Assembly: GCF_009846745.1 (NCBI RefSeq)
Contig: NZ_AQPF01000001.1
Location: forward strand, 1 to 64,000
Source: Alloalcanivorax xiamenensis
GTDB taxonomy: Bacteria; Pseudomonadota; Gammaproteobacteria; Pseudomonadales; Alcanivoracaceae
DNA: 64,000 bases
Direction: 5' to 3'
In this document: piece by piece, positions 61,214-64,000 of the stretch
Layout of the letters: each line of letters opens with the position of its first letter
Numbering within the stretch: the first letter of the stretch is position 1
The notes under the pieces: generated by a model
Told to the model about the DNA's origin: nothing
What the model saw: only the letters and a program-made list of their open reading frames with translations
Database searches by the model: none
Made by a program: the position numbers and the translations under genes

Positions 61214-63211
61214 ATGACCATTCGCCTGCTTGCCACGCGGCCCGGTGCCGCACTCCGAAACACCCTGCCCTGGGCCTTGTTTTGCCTGGCCGCGCTGCTG
61301 TTGTCCGCCACCGCCCACGCCCTGCCCCGGGACACCCCGGCGGAGCCCGGTAGCGGCGTCTTCCTGATGTTCGATGACCAGGGCCGGGAGGTGCCGGCCA
61401 CCCTGCTATCCTCCGATGTGGATATTGATATCAGCGGCCCGGTCGCCCAGATCACCCTGGTGCAGTCGTTCCAGAATGAGGGTGCGCTCTTCAGCGAGGG
61501 GCGTTACGTGTTCCCGCTGCCGGAGCAGGCGGCGGTCACCGGCATGACCCTGACGGTGGGAGAGCGCCGCATCGTCGGTGAGATCCAGCCCAAACAGGAG
61601 GCCAAACGCCGCTACCAGCAGGCCAGGAGGGACGGCCATCGCGCCGGGCTGGTGGAGCAACGTCACAGCAACCTGTTCACCACTTCCGTGGCCAATATCG
61701 CTCCCGGCGAACGCGTCGAGGTCACCTTGCACTACAGCCAGACCGTGGATGTGCGGGGCAATGACTTCCGGCTACGGGTGCCGATGACGCTGACGCCGCG
61801 TTACCAGCCGGAAGGCGGCGAGAGCCTTTCCGGCCCCTTCCAGTCCCCGGATAGCGGTGCCAGCCCCAATATGGCGCGTGTGCAGGTGGAGCTTGATGCC
61901 GGCCAATCGATCCTGCCGCCGGACAGCGGCAGTCATGATTTGGACGTGAGCGGCGCCCGTGGCGTCTATCAGCTCCATCCCAGCGAAGGCCTGGTGCCCA
62001 TGGACCGGGATTTCCTGCTGCACTGGCGCATCGCCAACGCCGAACAAAGCCGCGGCAGCCTGTTCGTGGAGACGGTGAATGGCGAACACTACGCGCTGGT
62101 GATGCTGACCCCGCCCTCGCGACCCGCCGCCACCCGCGCCCTGCCCCGGGAGACGCTGTTCATTATCGATACCTCCGGCTCCATGAGCGGCGCCTCCATC
62201 CGCCAGGCCCGCGCCAGTCTGCTGGAAGCGCTGGCGCACCTGCGGCCTGGTGACCGCTTCAATGTGATCGAATTCAACAGCGTCCATCACGCCCTGTTCG
62301 AAGCCCCAATGCCCGCCGACGAGGCGCACTTGCAGCAAGCACGCCGCTTTGTCGCCGGACTGGAAGCCAGCGGCGGCACCGAAATGCTGCCCGCTCTGAA
62401 TACCGCGCTGACCATGCCCACTGATGCCGAATACCTGCGCCAGGTAATGTTCATCACCGACGGCGCGGTGACCAACGAGGACGGCATCTTCAGCCTGATT
62501 CATCGGCGCCTGGGCTCGGCCCGTCTGTTCACCGTCGGCATCGGCTCCAGCCCCAACAGTCATTTCATGCGCAAGGCAGCGCAGTTCGGCCGTGGCACCT
62601 TCACCTACATCGGCAACCTGCAGGAAGTGTCGAAAACCATGACCGACCTGTTCGAGAAGTTGGAGAATCCGGTGATCCGCGATGTACAGCTGACCCTGCC
62701 ACCTGGCGTGGAGGCGGAAATCTGGCCGCGCCGCATTCCTGACTTGTACGCCAGTGAGCCGCTGCTGCTGACGCTGAAGCTGAATCGCGTTCCCGAGTAC
62801 CTGACACTGACCGGCCTCACGCCCACGCCGTGGGAACAGACCCTGCAACTGCCCGAAGGACGGCAACACCCCGGCATCGCCCGCCTCTGGGCCCGCAACA
62901 AGATCGAGGCACTGAATGACCGGCTGGCGCTGGGCGAATCGGAAGAAGTGATCCGTCCACTGCTCACCGACGTGGCACTGGAGCACTCGCTGATGAGCCG
63001 CTACACCAGCTTCGTTGCCATCGAGCGCATCCCTTCCCGCCCGCTGGACGAGCCGTTGATCCGGGAGGACCTTGCCAACACCCTTCCCGATGGTCTGGCC
63101 TGGCCCGCTACCGCCACCGGTGTCGACCGGCTCTGGCGACACGCCGCGGTACTCGCCCTCACCGGCCTGCTTCTGATCCTGGTGTTCCGCCGGAGACACC
63201 GCCGTGACTAG
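61214..63211 (+). CDS. Marine proteobacterial sortase target protein (VIT and VWA domains)
   Basis: Envelope protein of 665 residues. Signal peptide ends near ATAHA. VIT domain (about 35-165): VAQITLVQSFQNEGALFSEG and RYVFPLPEQAAVTGMTLTVG. VWA domain (about 310-480) with the MIDAS motif LFIIDTSGSMSG. The C-terminus is a cell-wall-sorting-like end: WPATATG, a hydrophobic helix and the basic tail RRRHRRD. It resembles TIGR03788, always paired with a class GN sortase, as here. The sortase presumably cleaves at the ATATG region and anchors the protein in the envelope; the biological role is unknown. Confidence 0.9.
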   Translation: MTIRLLATRPGAALRNTLPWALFCLAALLLSATAHALPRDTPAEPGSGVFLMFDDQGREVPATLLSSDVDIDISGPVAQITLVQSFQNEGALFSEGRYVFPLPEQAAVTGMTLTVGERRIVGEIQPKQEAKRRYQQARRDGHRAGLVEQRHSNLFTTSVANIAPGERVEVTLHYSQTVDVRGNDFRLRVPMTLTPRYQPEGGESLSGPFQSPDSGASPNMARVQVELDAGQSILPPDSGSHDLDVSGARGVYQLHPSEGLVPMDRDFLLHWRIANAEQSRGSLFVETVNGEHYALVMLTPPSRPAATRALPRETLFIIDTSGSMSGASIRQARASLLEALAHLRPGDRFNVIEFNSVHHALFEAPMPADEAHLQQARRFVAGLEASGGTEMLPALNTALTMPTDAEYLRQVMFITDGAVTNEDGIFSLIHRRLGSARLFTVGIGSSPNSHFMRKAAQFGRGTFTYIGNLQEVSKTMTDLFEKLENPVIRDVQLTLPPGVEAEIWPRRIPDLYASEPLLLTLKLNRVPEYLTLTGLTPTPWEQTLQLPEGRQHPGIARLWARNKIEALNDRLALGESEEVIRPLLTDVALEHSLMSRYTSFVAIERIPSRPLDEPLIREDLANTLPDGLAWPATATGVDRLWRHAAVLALTGLLLILVFRRRHRRD

Positions 63212-63812
63212 GGGCGAACGTGGGTTGCTCGGAGCAGTGCTGGTCTTTCTGGTGCTGGTGGTCGGCAAGGCGACCTGGATCGAGGCCAAGGCCTGGGTCG
63301 CCCAGGTTCTGATCGCCCGGGCCTGGGAACAAACCCTGGCCGACGGTGGTCACCATCCCCCCTGGCCCTGGGCGGACACCTGGCCGGTGGCGCGGCTGAC
63401 CGATCACAACGGCAGGGATTTGTATGTCCTGGAAAGCGCCAGCGGCCAGGCCCTGGCGTTCGGTCCCGGCCGCATGGCGACCGGCGATGGCGGCTGGGTG
63501 GTGGCCGGACACCGGGACACCCACTTCCGCTTTCTGGAAGGGCTGGCAAAAGACCACCGGCTGAGCTTGCAGAAGGCGGATGGGCACTGGTCCCGTTACC
63601 GGGTGACCGCCACCGAAGTGGCCGACATCCGACGGGACACCCTGCAACCGCCGGCGGACCCGCGGGCGCTGGTCCTGGTCACCTGCTATCCCTTCGACGC
63701 CAGCGCAGCGGGAGGGCCGCTGCGCTATGTGGTCAGCATGAGAACGGTGGCCAGCACGGAATCCGTGGCCAACGCGGAAACACTTAGCGGCCGAGGATAT
63801 CCCGGGCAATGA
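63204..63812 (+). CDS. Class GN sortase
   Basis: Membrane-anchored transpeptidase of 202 residues, one of the few sortases of Gram-negative bacteria. One N-terminal helix (LLGAVLVFLVLVVGKATW), catalytic histidine in WVVAGHRDTHFRFLE, catalytic cysteine in LVLVTCYPFD, and the arginine in GGPLRYVVSM. Start GTG 63204 overlaps the target-protein gene by eight bases, so the pair is co-translated. Its probable sole substrate is the upstream protein. Confidence 0.92.
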   Translation: MTRGERGLLGAVLVFLVLVVGKATWIEAKAWVAQVLIARAWEQTLADGGHHPPWPWADTWPVARLTDHNGRDLYVLESASGQALAFGPGRMATGDGGWVVAGHRDTHFRFLEGLAKDHRLSLQKADGHWSRYRVTATEVADIRRDTLQPPADPRALVLVTCYPFDASAAGGPLRYVVSMRTVASTESVANAETLSGRGYPGQ

Positions 63813-64000
63813 TTTCCTTCATGATCTCGCTGGTACCGCCGTAGATGCGCTGAATACGGGCATCCACATAGTCCCGGGAAATCGGATACTCCTTCATGTA
63901 ACCGTAACCGCCGAACAACTGCAGGCACTGGTCCGCCACTTTGCCCTGCAGCTCGGTGGTCATCAGTTTGGCGATGGAGGCGTTGGTGGTGCTCAGCTCA
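63784..64000 (-). CDS. Acyl-CoA dehydrogenase, C-terminal part (runs off the window)
   Basis: Only the last 72 residues lie in the window: ELSTTNASIAKLMTTELQGK, the core LFGGYGYMKEYPISRDYVDA, and IQRIYGGTSEIMKEIIARDI with the catalytic-region TSEIMK. This is the canonical end of a short/medium/long-chain acyl-CoA dehydrogenase. The stop codon is at 63784-63786 and overlaps the sortase gene by 29 bases (convergent). The start lies beyond 64000. Confidence 0.92.
   Translation of the reverse strand, partial: ELSTTNASIAKLMTTELQGKVADQCLQLFGGYGYMKEYPISRDYVDARIQRIYGGTSEIMKEIIARDILGR

Overview
The window is high-GC gammaproteobacterial DNA and most resembles a marine hydrocarbon degrader of the Alcanivorax/Alloalcanivorax type. 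The reasons are a membrane alkane 1-monooxygenase (AlkB) divergent from a GntR regulator, a class GN sortase with its VIT/VWA target protein, several acyl-CoA catabolism genes, and many copies of a REP-like palindrome whose core reads like GCTGTGGGAAGC...GCGAAT. Species assignment is inference. I saw no rRNA, tRNA, CRISPR array or insertion sequence.

Layout. 0-4.4 kb: an AraC regulator translationally linked to a BCCT transporter, then a ParD-like/zeta-type toxin-antitoxin pair with a perfect inverted repeat at its promoter, followed by a small exported SecD-head-like protein. 4.3-6.1 kb: an accessory patch of lower GC with a hairpin-rich non-coding stretch, an unrecognised protein and a truncated PI-PLC-like gene. 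6.2-13 kb: one very large type Va autotransporter with duplicated passenger blocks. 13.3-15.2 kb: two membrane proteins made of three copies of one module. 15.4-20.3 kb: a four-gene chaperone-usher fimbrial operon at lower GC. 20.5-23.6 kb: an aquaporin and a TonB-dependent receptor behind a probable Fur box.

23.6-38.6 kb is conserved chromosome backbone: yheV/prlC, a gamma-carbonic anhydrase, then the minus-strand run lysM-dprA-tsaC-hemF-aroE-lpxR-like divergent from def-fmt-rsmB-trkA-trkH. The order resembles the region near the replication origin in Pseudomonas. 38.7-46.6 kb: a catabolic block with amidohydrolase and TetR facing thiolase, two acyl-CoA dehydrogenases (the first frameshifted), enoyl-CoA hydratase and an MFS permease.

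47.3-58.9 kb is the most interesting block. A response regulator and a sensor kinase are encoded convergently. The kinase closes an overlapping operon with a cyclopropane-fatty-acid-synthase-like enzyme and two membrane proteins. After a small lipoprotein comes a second operon in which all six genes overlap: DUF523/DUF1722, MerR (LitR/CarH type without the B12 histidine), photolyase, FAD amine-oxidase-like protein, DUF1365 and CFA synthase. Its promoter carries two TGTACAAG repeats. I read this as a light or oxidative-stress response that remodels membrane fatty acids and repairs DNA.

59-64 kb: alkB with a strong terminator, its GntR regulator with a textbook FadR-family operator over the alkB -35 box, the sortase target/sortase pair, and the 3' end of an acyl-CoA dehydrogenase running off the window.
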